From NCBI GenBank assembly GCA_013420905.1, contig JAAXNY010000001.1, positions 6,386,001 through 6,450,000 on the forward strand: a DNA stretch of 64,000 nucleotides. Direction: 5' to 3'. Position numbers and translations under genes: made by a program. How positions within the stretch are numbered: position 1 is the stretch's first letter; each line of letters begins with the position of its first letter. The DNA is from Collybia mongolica (taxonomy: Eukaryota > Basidiomycota > Agaricomycetes > Agaricales > Clitocybaceae). The notes under the pieces are model-generated. The model made no database searches and was not told the DNA's origin. It saw only the letters and a list, made by a program, of their open reading frames with translations. This document shows positions 21,801-31,400 of the stretch, piece after piece.

Positions 21801-22787
21801 CGTCTTGGAGAACACATCCTCAAATTCGTGGACGTGCGCCGGTGCTAGATTGAAAAACGTCTTGGGTTGCGCATTACGATCAAAGGAGTCTGCGATCTGC
21901 TGGGACGCGTTCTTCCGGGCTTCCGTTTGGATCTTTTCCGCTAGTCGCTGCGAGATGGTTTGGGTTGTCCGAATCTCTTCCGGTGCCTTCTGAAACTGTC
22001 CTGGTTCGCCGATGTTGACCACGAAGATACAGTCGCCCTCTTCAATGCAATCTTCAAGGGCGATATCTCCTTCGTGCTCAGAGTCGGGAACCTCTCCAAT
22101 TTCTGTTTCTGGTTCGGGCATGGGTCCTGCGCGACAGGCGTTGATGCGGGCCTCCAATTTACGCTTCTCCGCCTTTTCCGATTTAACCTCGTTCGCGCAG
22201 GTCCGACATTTGTCGGGACAGCGACTCATCTTCACCTCGTTGGTCTGCCAGTTGATCTCCGGGTTGTGCTCCTGCAACCAAGTGTAGCCCAGTATGAGAT
22301 CCTGCTTCCCTAGGCTGGTGACCGCGAAGTGGGTGCGTTCTGAGTGACCGTTGTACCGGAGGATGAGGTCTACGATCTCCGAAATAGACCCGTTCTCGTT
22401 CGGAGTGCCGTCGACGTTGAACACCGGAATAGTGCGAACTAGCTTGCGCGAGGTCAACCTGTTCCTCCGCACGAATTCAGAATCGATGAAAAGGCCCGTT
22501 GCTCCCAAGTCTACCAAGCTGTTCGTCGCGAATGTCTCGCCTGTGTCGGTCGTCTGAAGTTCAATCTTGAGCTTCAGCGAGCGAGTGCTGGGGGTGGCGG
22601 CGACTACGAATCGCTTGGGTAGAGCTCGTTCCCATCGGGGGAGTCTCTGGCGCGGCGGTTTAGGGACGGGGATGGTATCTTGTACGGCTTCTGTAGTAGT
22701 TTCGGGTGTTTGGGAAATTTCAGTTGTATTCTCAACTTCTAAACACGCGAACCTATTTACAGATGACAGCGAGGGCGTACTGTTCAC
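18855..22787 (-). pseudogene. pol: Gypsy-1 Pol (protease, RT, RNase H, integrase, chromodomain) with one nonsense codon
   Basis: One continuous minus-strand frame, entered by a +1 shift or re-initiation after gag, broken by a single TGA at 20474-20472 just after the RNase H end (GKPDALSR). Domains in order: aspartic protease near residue 90 (VDLGATGLFID, where Leu replaces the catalytic-loop Ser/Thr), RT with CVYIDDILIYTK, RNase H beginning FRVEADSSDF, integrase zinc domain (HHNSRIAGH ... CDLC), DDE core with VDFIVELP, VSDRGVQF and HPQTDGQTERVNQ, and a C-terminal chromodomain (YLIAWKGYSYKQNTWEP). The 3' end is severed by Gypsy-2 five codons before its stop. The nonsense codon is consistent with CGA to TGA and the protease change with TCG to TTG. 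The chromodomain would guide integration to modified chromatin. Confidence 0.92.
20472..20474 (-). other. In-frame stop inside Gypsy-1 pol
   Basis: TGA where related Gypsy elements continue from RNase H into the integrase linker without a break. The frame stays open on both sides. A CpG transition (CGA to TGA) explains it. Confidence 0.75.
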
Positions 22788-22797
22788 TCGCTGTCCG

Positions 22798-23970
22798 CTA
22801 CAAACCCTCTTGAGTGGTTGCGAACGTTTCCCCTTCTTCCGCCGGCGGTTCGACTTGTGCGTCTATCATCGCGAAGATGTGCTGCGCGAACTCATGCTGC
22901 TCCTCCATTGACATGAACCGCGTGTCGTAGCGGAGGGGGCAGTCCTTCCGGAAATGGCCCGGCTGCTTACATCGGTGGCAGGTCTCGATGTTCATTCGAG
23001 CCCTCCGCATCGCGTCTACATCCATCGGAACCGGTGGAGGGAAAGCAGGGGGCGGCAGAGGTGGTGGTGGCGCCATCCGTTGCAGCGTCGGGGCTGAGAA
23101 GTGCAGCGGTGCGCGAAACGCCGAGGTAGTGCGTGCGGGAGGTGCGCAAGCCGCCGGTTTAGTGCTCAGGAAGGCCTTGTTGGTGAGGCGGTTTTCATCG
23201 CACTTCATCGCCGCTACATACCACTGTTCCGGCTGATCGTCCGCTGGTCGTCCCACTGCCATCGTCGCGATCTGTGACTGAATCTCCCCGCTCAGTCCCT
23301 TCCGGTACTTCACCACAATCGTCAACCCCTCCTTGTATCCCGACTTGTCGATGAGATCCCTGAACTCATCCGTGTAGTCGTCCACCGATCGCGACCCTTG
23401 GTGGTAGCTGCTCGTTTCCAACCTCGTAATCACCCGCTGCGCTTCGCTCTGCACGAAGAAGTTGACCGTGAAGTCGGCGCGGAATAGGGCCCATGTCGCG
23501 TACTTCGGGTTCCCGGTAGCGGTCTGGTATCGCATGGCCCGGTCCGCGAACAGATACGCTCGGCCTTTCTTCATGAAGGTGTACGCCCACCGTACCTGCG
23601 TCACTTCATCCGCGAACTGGTGTGGTACAAGATTTATATACAGTTTGCATGCGTTAATGAACGCACGCCCTCGTTCGTGCAATCCGTCGAAGTCATCGGG
23701 AAGCGATGGCCGGAGTGCCGAAGGTCGTCCCGAATTAACGTGGGTCGCGGGGGGAGGTGTTGATACATTATTTACAGGGGCGCTGGGTGCAGGGGTATTG
23801 ACCGGGGGTGGGGGAGCCACGGTTTGGAGCACGATCAGCGCGTTGATGCTGTCGGTGAGCTTCTTAAGCTGCTCGGCTTGTTCCTCCGCCTTCCTATTGA
23901 GATCTCCTACGTCTCGTTCGATGTTATCCATCCTCGTTTCGGCGTCCATCGGCTGGAGTAGGAGTTCCAC
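22798..23970 (-). CDS. gag: Gypsy-1 Gag
   Basis: 390-residue Gag. Residues 10-50 form a coiled coil (MDNIERDVGDLNRKAEEQ region), followed by a Pro-rich linker, a retrotrans_gag-type capsid region around residues 80-220 (FINACKLYINLVPHQFADE), and one zinc knuckle CHRCKQPGHFRKDC near 333-346. The frame is uninterrupted. pol lies in the +1 frame and is open across the gag stop, so the shift could occur in the final gag codons. Confidence 0.9.
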   Translation of the reverse strand: MELLLQPMDAETRMDNIERDVGDLNRKAEEQAEQLKKLTDSINALIVLQTVAPPPPVNTPAPSAPVNNVSTPPPATHVNSGRPSALRPSLPDDFDGLHERGRAFINACKLYINLVPHQFADEVTQVRWAYTFMKKGRAYLFADRAMRYQTATGNPKYATWALFRADFTVNFFVQSEAQRVITRLETSSYHQGSRSVDDYTDEFRDLIDKSGYKEGLTIVVKYRKGLSGEIQSQIATMAVGRPADDQPEQWYVAAMKCDENRLTNKAFLSTKPAACAPPARTTSAFRAPLHFSAPTLQRMAPPPPLPPPAFPPPVPMDVDAMRRARMNIETCHRCKQPGHFRKDCPLRYDTRFMSMEEQHEFAQHIFAMIDAQVEPPAEEGETFATTQEGL

Positions 23971-24109
23971 TTCTAGTTCGGAGGAGGGTGGAGAGGGCGA
24001 TTCTCGCGCGGTCTTGACGGATTCTGTATCGGAGCTGACAGTTTCTGCCGATCGGAATTTGGCAATGGCTGCGGTGAGGTTGCAGTCTCTGCTGGTGAGA
24101 GAATTCTAC

Positions 24110-24558
24110 TGTAAGGGCAACTCCGGCGGAGTGCGCGCGAACTTAGTAGAGCGGGCCGACGCTGGTGGAGGGGATCCTAAGAGAATTCTCTGAGGAGCCT
24201 CCATCAGGGGGGGTGTGCTATATACCTAGTACTACATTAAATACACGTTCCCAGTGCGGTACGATGACACGCGTTGGGCTAGCAAAGGTCACGTGACCGT
24301 GCCCTTGATAGTCCGAACAAGTGCGAAGTCTGGCGGCGAACTGCGCGCGAAGTAGAGAGTGGGGGTGCGTGTGGGCGTAGGTAATGAACGTGCGATGTAG
24401 TGAATGTAATTGAGTGAGCGCGAAGTAAGCAGAGAAATTGTATCGTAAGTCGGCGGGATGACTGAGTCGCGAATCGGCGAAGTAGAAGTCGGCGGAGTGA
24501 GATTTGGCGAAGTAAGGCTAGATCGGCGAAGTAAGGCGGAAATGGAGTTCCCCTTACA
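24110..24558 (-). repeat. 5' LTR of Gypsy-1
   Basis: 449 bp, the less CpG-depleted copy at several positions. Inside the LTR (about 24180-24191) and again just downstream of the LTR on the element strand (24109-24097) is the same core AGAGAATTCT, part of the palindrome AGAGAATTCTCT. No TGG-type tRNA primer site follows the LTR. Confidence 0.95.
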
Positions 24559-24563
24559 AGGAG

Positions 24564-26110
24564 ACTGTAATGGGGACAATGAAGACAACATAGTAGCAAA
24601 ATATTCAAGGGGAGGAGTAAAGAGGAAGAGAGAAGAGGAAGAGATGGGGAAACAATAGAGGAACCAAGTAGTATGACAGGTGACATTGCATGACCATTGC
24701 AGTACTTGACACATGCAAAAGATGCATCAAGTTGCTCCAACACATTGTTTACCATATGTTATACCCTCATCCTGTTGTAATGCCTCTTTTATAAATCAAG
24801 TCAAGAATCTCAACCATGACACTCTTGTGAAAAGTGGAAATATCCCATACAAACCACTCTTGGAAGAGCTGCTTCTGCTTCAGTATTTGTCATCTACTAC
24901 TGTGGGAAGCATACTAATGGCTTGTATCTCAGGCACATATATACCAAAAACAAGGGAGAAACCTGCCCCAAAAGCTCCAAAGATACCCCACTGGATCCCA
25001 CTCTCAACCACAGCATTTACTGTGTCAGGTATTCATGCAGTGGATGTCAGTGATGCAACAATAACAGTCACTGCAGAATGTCAGAGAGTAGAAGGAGAGA
25101 GAGCACAAGAGATAGAGGACTGAGAAGACCTGTCTGTATTGCAGAGAATAGACTTGAGGTAGAGGGCCATCACTGGCAGATACAAGTCCTTATTTTTTTT
25201 AATTAACTTTTCTTTATATTTCTAGAACCAATAGAACTAGCTATCCAGAATCCCTTTGACTTTATATTACTTTTTGTTTTTAATAAGTTTGGTTCTGGAA
25301 CACTTGTCAGGCATTGTCATAGAATTAGATTGCAGGATACAGGAAGTAGCTTGACAACATGGAAGGCTTAATGGGATGCACAACATGAAGATGTAATATG
25401 ACCACACATTTGAGCTTGCCAAATACTTGTTGCACTTCTGTAAGGGGTCATGTTGCCAAGAGGCTCAGGCAGGGAGCAGTATACACAGTATGAACAGCCA
25501 TGCAGGAAAGTGATGAGTATAGAGCACTAGAGGCTTGATCACAGGTAGAGAACCCAATCCAAGTCTATTGCAAAGGTACCCTTCCATGGAGAGGAAGGAG
25601 CACCTTATATACAGTACATTGGGGCTACATCTCAAATAACAACAGAATCTGATATCAGTAACTCTACTGATGCAACAATCCATCTGTGATATGTCAGTCC
25701 AGAGTTAACTACTATTTATCAAGGGGTTAAGGCAATGCATATCAGGATGATAGATGTAACAGTAAGGCTATACAAGCTGTGCAATAGTGATCCTGATGGC
25801 TAGATGTGGACAAACAAGTGATGCCCTTACAGTTTCACCCAAATCCATGGTGTATGATATCAGCAACTCCAAATAAATTTCCAATAGAAGTTGGCATTTA
25901 TAGATCCTATTATTAGATTTAGGATCATGTGACTTCTTGTCTCACATGCTCAATGCCACATCACCAAGCCACCTGTACTAGACTTAGCTATACTGTTGCT
26001 AATACAACTGTTGTAGTCATTCTGGTGCTTCATCTGGACACTTCTGGAACTTCTCTCCTCTTGGGTCTTTCTCATTCTAACACCCATACAAATACCCAAC
26101 AACAAAAGGT
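24564..26110. other. Old AT-rich repeat DNA continuing the target of Gypsy-1
   Basis: Sequence that joined 1-2538 before Gypsy-1 inserted. It contains a 136-codon plus-strand open frame (24713-25123) with no recognisable motif and a polypyrimidine/intron-like stretch on the minus strand just after 24564. A 105-bp block at about 25735-25840 (including GATAGATGTAACAGT and CAATAGTGATCC) matches the reverse complement of about 38780-38875, so the region holds a diverged copy of the same repeat family. No gene is called. Confidence 0.5.
25735..25840 (+). repeat. Diverged repeat shared with 38780-38875
   Basis: About 105 bp matches the reverse complement of the right-hand block, with many substitutions, including GATAGATGTAACAGT, GCTGTGCAATAGTGATCC and ATGGCTAGATGTG. 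Confirms that fragments of one old element are scattered through the 39-kb repeat half. Confidence 0.65.
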
Positions 26111-26124
26111 GACCATATATATCT
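26111..26124. repeat. Left target-site duplication of the LINE
   Basis: GACCATATATATCT, repeated exactly after the poly(A) at 26820-26833. Confidence 0.9.
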
Positions 26125-26819
26125 TCCAATTTCCTGATGCTCTATGCGAAAAAGGACACCCTGCTCACCCCAACCCATGTAAACAATGGGCCATGGATGC
26201 GCAAGACTGGTCACAGCCATGCTTTGACCGCCTGCATGGTGCGATGCATCACTGGACACGCTCCAATTGGGGCATTCTGATCACGATTCTTCAAGGAAGA
26301 ATCTGTCTCCTGTAGGTGCGGTGCTCCCCTGGAAACCGTACAACACGTCCTATACGACTGTCCATGACATGGACAGGAAGACAAGCCTGGCCGTCAGCTG
26401 TGCTATGCGTGGCTGGTTGACTTCCTCTCAGAGAACAAAAGCGCTTTCGTGTTTGACGTTCCCTAGTCCTAAACAGGCTAGGGGCGGTACTCAGTGTTCT
26501 AAGTGACAGCTATAGGGTGCTCCCTGCCCGAACATGTGAACCTGGATAATTGGTGGACTTGAAGCCACCACCCACTGTGGGGCACTGCAGTGGGGGGGGC
26601 CTATCCCCTGGTGTAGATTGGCCCTCCCAGCCTGTGTACAATGAGCTCCAGCTCCATTCGCTAGCTCAACCTCAGTCGGGCAAGCATCCCAGCTCCGCAG
26701 TGCTTTGTCCTCTGCCCCCCCTCCCCATTCCCCCAATTACTACTTGTAGTGACCAGCACATGTATTAGGTACAGTTGGTATATAAAATGTTGAACCAAAA
26801 AAAAAAAAAAAAAAAAAAA
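26125..26819 (+). mobile_element. 5'-truncated LINE (non-LTR retrotransposon) with poly(A) tail
   Basis: 695-bp insertion ending in 23 A (26797-26819) and flanked by a perfect 14-bp duplication GACCATATATATCT at 26111-26124 and 26820-26833. The 5' part translates as the end of the LINE RNase H plus the zinc-finger tail: TGHAPIGAF, a stop, then SRFFKEESVSCRCGAPLETV and the His and Cys ligands of a CCHC motif. This is how many fungal LINE ORF2 proteins end. It is a dead-on-arrival copy: truncated and with an internal stop. Confidence 0.9.
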
Positions 26820-26870
26820 GACCATATATATCTAGGCACTTCCCTTAAAAACAAGTCAGCTGGTAAAGTT

Positions 26871-27396
26871 ACAAGTTCTTTATCAACCCAGTTTTCGGGC
26901 AGAAAGGTGATTCATTCATTCATTCATTCATTCATATTTCAACACTGCAGGAAAATATTTCCATAATGGGATTTTTCTTCTCTTATGGCTTTTTACAGCA
27001 TTTCTCCACAAATACAAAGTATTGTGACATAATTTGCATGTATTTGGGATGCTTACATAATGCCTTTGATGATGCCATCAAAATTATGCATATCTAATAT
27101 TTCAAAGCGTTGCATTTCAAAATTTATTTTGTGATTTTCTCCATAACCAGTAAAGCTATTAACTTTGTTTTTATATATTTGGAATGTACAAACATGGCTC
27201 TACAATTTCCTTATTGAGCACATTTTTCCCACGGTCTATTTTGAGCGAAATATTAGAAATGTCCAGATTCAGCTAGGTTTGAAGGTCTGTGTGTTATGCC
27301 AGGGGTGAACAAACATCTTATAACAACAATGACCCTGACCACATGACCCTTGTGGGAAATTATCCTAAACATTGGAAAAATCAACAACTACTACTA
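26871..27396 (+). repeat. Left arm of fold-back element copy 1, split by a DDE transposon
   Basis: Starts ACAAGTTCTTTATCAACCC and runs parallel to 37188-37717 (same order and strand) including a short ATTC repeat at 26907-26934. It breaks at a TA at 27395-27396 where a DNA transposon entered. The continuation of the fold-back sequence resumes at 33555 (TATTTACCTGAAATAC) and runs to about 33770, then is lost, so only one arm and the centre remain. Confidence 0.8.
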
Positions 27397-27734
27397 AGAT
27401 AGCGGCAGTCAGGAACCGACCCCCCTTATATAAGCAACAACAAAGACCATGAAGGCTTCACAACACAAAGTCTTGAGGCTATTCTGGATGCTAGGGAGGG
27501 TTGTTTTGATGTATGTGAACAGGTCCCCGAAGTCAGAATGAGAATATTCATTATATATTTTGAATAGTAAAGATTTTTTTTATCCCTTTTCCTTTTATTT
27601 CCCAAATGTGTTTTTGTGTTGATCTGAGCGTTTTATAAATTTACATCCTCTCTGATTTGGCCGCTTAGTAACACAGTCACGTGATGTCTCCACTGAAGGA
27701 AAGTGTCCGATAACCAACCAAAAAAACCAAAATT

Positions 27735-28115
27735 TCCGAGCTTGTGACATCGCGAGGGCATATCTGTGATTTTTATCCAAATACCACTGTGAGCTAAACT
27801 TTATTGAGCAGTACTGGGGGGCTGCCAAGTTTGGCTATCAAAATTTCTGTACACAGCCATCAAACATCGCCAAGATGGAGACTTGGGTTCTTGAGTGTTT
27901 GGATAGTGTTCCTCTTCTTCAGATCTGGCAGTTAGTGTTATAGTGCAACCTCTCACACCATCTAATCATGAGCAACAGTTATGCCAACCGAGTGGCACAA
28001 TTTATCAATGCATATTCAAAGGGTTTGACAGGTACCAATGCCGTCTGGGCCAATCGGAAGTACCATGGACATCGCACTCTACCTGCAAACATTCTGGCTG
28101 AAGTAAAAAAGTCTA
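27735..28115 (+). pseudogene. C-terminal fragment of a basidiomycete DDE transposase
   Basis: Translation reads GHICDFYP, then after a one-base frameshift KYHCELNFIEQYWGAAKFGY, a stop (TAG), and further NSYANRVAQFINAYSKGLTG and WANRKYHGHRTLP. This matches the pattern of a transposase family common in mushroom genomes, in which the Glu of NFIEQYWG is the third catalytic residue (from family knowledge). The frameshift, the stop and the loss of the first two thirds make it non-functional. Confidence 0.8.
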
Positions 28116-28159
28116 TTCTACCCTCTACATAGTCCATTATAATACCTAATTGTGTTTGC

Positions 28160-28426
28160 TGTTAAAGGTGGAAGCCTAGAGCTGGAGTCCTGAGTAAGAA
28201 ACTGGTATATTTACTAATATAAGTGAGTACTAACCTGGAGTCCTGAGTAAGAAACTGGGGACTCCAGAATGAGCTACTCTACACCCATATACCTGTAGGA
28301 ACAATAGTAGAGTACAATAAACAATGGAACAATAGAACAACGGAACAATAGAACAATAGAACAATAGAACAATGAAAGAAGCAAAACAATACCAAGCTAA
28401 GCTATATATACAGGTCAATTCTAACA
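28160..28426 (-). repeat. 3' LTR of the Copia element (expanded)
   Basis: 267 bp. Contains a local duplication of GGAGTCCTGAGTAAGAAACT near 28181-28257 and an array of AACAATAGA-type units near 28309-28378, longer than in the partner LTR. Confidence 0.93.
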
Positions 28427-28497
28427 TACCCCCCTGACCTGGTGCATCTCAATAAGAGTTACCAAAATCAAAATAGAGTAGTCAGAAACAAAACCAT

Positions 28498-31400
28498 TCA
28501 GGGTTTAATACCCATCATCTCCCTGCAGTATTGAACCTTGGGGAGTGTAACAGCCTTGGTAAGAATATCTGCCACTTGAGCTGTTCCAGGAATGTGATAA
28601 GTAGAAATAATTCCACTTTCCACTTTTTCCCTTAGCCAGAATAGTCTGGTGTCAATATGTTTCATTCTTCCATGGTGTTCTGGGTTCCTGGTCACATTTA
28701 ATGAAGACATATTGTCAATCATTAAAATGGAAGAGTTTTGAATAGGATACCCAAGTTCTTGCATGAGACTTTGCATCCAGAGAATCTCCTTGCCTGCCTC
28801 CACAGCAGCAACATACTCTGCTTCAGTGGTGGACAATGTAACAATTGGTTGCATTTTGCTGCTCCAGCCTATTGCTCCTCCCCCCAAAATTGTGACATAT
28901 CCACCAGTAGAGCGTCCAGTGTCTACACAGTCTGCATGAGAGGCATCACAGTATGTCTTGAACTCCAGTGGTTCACCATTTGCCTGGTAGGTCAACTTGT
29001 AGTCCATGGTGGCCTTGCAATATCTGAGCATATGCTTTGCAGCAGCCCAATGCTTAGGACCAGGATTAGAGTTATACCTTGCAAGCTTGGCTACACCTGC
29101 AGCTAGATCACCTCTAGTCATACTGACAAGGTATTGAAGTGATCCAACAAGACTGAGATATGGGACATTTTGCATTTCCTCCCTTTCTGCATCTGTCTGT
29201 GGGCACATTGACTGGGATAGAATAAGTCCTGGGGTCATAGGAGTGCTGATGGGATTGCAGTCTGTCATGTTGTACTTTTCCAGCATGTCCACAATGTACT
29301 GTCTCTGGGAGAGGGAAATGGTGTGATTTGGATGATCTCTGATGATTTCAACACCTAACAGGAACTGAGTGGGCCCAAGGTCACGAAGTTTGAAGTGTTT
29401 AGACAGCTCCTTGACTGTTCTGTCAATTTCTGCATTGGATTTTGAAGCCAGAGTGATATCATCAATATAGATGGGGACAATGATCTTGACTTCTCCCTTT
29501 ACATACAAGTAAATGGAGCAGTCAGATTCCAGTCTGGTGAATCCCATGCTGTCAAGAACACCATGTAGCTTCTTGTTCCACTGCCTGGCAGCCTGTTTGA
29601 GTCCATAGAGCGATTTCTTGAGCTTCAAAACCTTGTTTCCAACCACATAACCCGGAGGAGGACGCATATAAATGTCTTCTTCCAGATCTCCATTGGGGAA
29701 AGCAGATGTGATGTCCACAGAGTGCAGTTCCATGTCTTCAATTCCAGCAATAGCCAGAATCAATCTCAGAGCAGCTGGGCGAAATGTAGGTGCAAAGACT
29801 TCATTATAGTCAATGCCAGGACGTTGTGCACATCCCTTTGCAACCAGTCTTGCCTTGTAGCACTCAATTGAGCCATCTGAATTGCGCTTGACCTTGAATA
29901 CCCATCCAGAACCAATTGCCTTCCTATCTTGAGGCAGATCAATGATGTCCCATGTGCCATTCTGTGTCAATGACTCTATCTCTTCATCAACAGCCTTCTT
30001 CCATTTGTCAGCATCCTTAGACTTCATGGCAAGGTGCCAGTTCTGGGGATCTGGCTCAGGACCAAGGGCAGCACCAGCAAAGTGAACAAATTCAAATCCA
30101 TCCTCATCCATTTCTCCACATGTGAAGTTAGCCTCAATATCACTATCACCATCATCCAGGACAGGCTTGGATGGCCTTACAATCCAATATTCCTGGGGAG
30201 GTCTAGTAGCCCTAGATGACTTCCTGGTGGGGAGTACAGTGCCTTTGGGAGGCTTTCTACCTCTAGGTCTAACAGGACCATCATCCAAGTCAGGATCATG
30301 TTGCTCATTGGGTAATGGGTAATTGGCTGGATCAATGTTTGGGATTTGGACATTATGCTGGACAGGTGGTGCTTGGGCAGCAGGGGGAATAGGTACAGGG
30401 GCAGGTGCAGGACACTTTGGGGCTGATTTTAGATTATCATCATTATTATCATCATCATACCCCCCAAAATCAGGCATATTGCTTGAGTCTGGCACTGGAC
30501 TGCTATCAGGACAATTTGGACCAACAAAATTAGGTGGGGGTGGGCCAGAGGGAACAGGGACACTGCCAGATGTCTTCAGACCAGGGAAATAACGCTCATC
30601 AAACTCTGCTTTGTCTGAGATCATGGTCTTCTTGGTGGTGGGGTTGTAGAACTTCCAACCCTTGTAACCATCAGCATATCCAATAAAGACACATTTCTCC
30701 ATGTGTGACTGCAGAGTCTTGCGCTTATCCTTCTGCACAAAGACATAGGAGGTGCATCCCCACACCCTGAGATGACTGATATCAGGTTTAGTTCCAAACC
30801 AGCCATAGTGAGGAGTTTTGGGTGCTACAAGCATTGGAATGCGATTCCAGATGTGTACTTGTGCATCCATGCAATGCTCCCAAAAGGATGGGGGCAACTT
30901 GGACTCTGCAAGCATAGCAGTAATGTCATCAGACATAGTCCTGTTAGCTCTCTCTGCAACTCCATTCTGCTGTGGTGTGTTTCTGCATGTGTGTCTCCTG
31001 GTAATCCCACAATGGTCTGTGAATTGAATGAACTCCTTTGACATGTATTCACCACCCTTGTCATCCTGCAATGTCTTAATAGTGTAGCCCTTGTCCTTCC
31101 AATGGTTCTCAGCATAAGCCTTGAACTTCTGGAATGCCTGGAATGCCTGAGACTTTTCCTTGAGTGCCATCACTGCTCTGAAATCCAAGAAATCATCAAT
31201 GAAGGTAATCCAGTAAAGTGCTCCAGAGTGTGATTTTGTAGTCATAGGACCATGCAAGTCACTGTGGATGAGTTCCAGGGGCTGTGTAGCACAATTTCCA
31301 GTAGAGGGATAGGATTTAGACTTCATTTTGCCTACCAGACAAGCCTCACAGATAGGATCTGGCTTGGTTGTAGAATTCATGTCCATGCCTGTTCCCAACT

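Larger units (their letters stand above)
2539..24558 (-). mobile_element. Gypsy-1: chromodomain LTR retrotransposon (chromovirus), disrupted
   Basis: Minus-strand Gypsy element bounded by 449-bp LTRs (2539-2987 and 24110-24558) and a perfect 5-bp duplication AGGAG (2534-2538 and 24559-24563). Order along the minus strand is 5' LTR, leader, gag, pol (protease, reverse transcriptase, RNase H, integrase, chromodomain), a purine tract at 2998-2988 and the 3' LTR. A second retrotransposon sits at 3021-18854, splitting pol just before its stop. The YIDD reverse transcriptase, H2C2 and DDE integrase and C-terminal chromodomain place it with fungal chromoviruses of the Tf1/sushi type. It is inactive as seen: pol has an internal TGA, an altered protease motif and the nested insertion. 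Confidence 0.95.

Noticed and set aside
19218..24193. Many plus-strand frames of 60-243 codons
   Set aside because: All are antisense to Gypsy-1 gag and pol, which have full domain support.
26907..26934. Short ATTC repeat considered as a CRISPR or satellite array
   Set aside because: A simple 4-bp microsatellite of about six units inside a fold-back arm; no spacers and a eukaryotic context.
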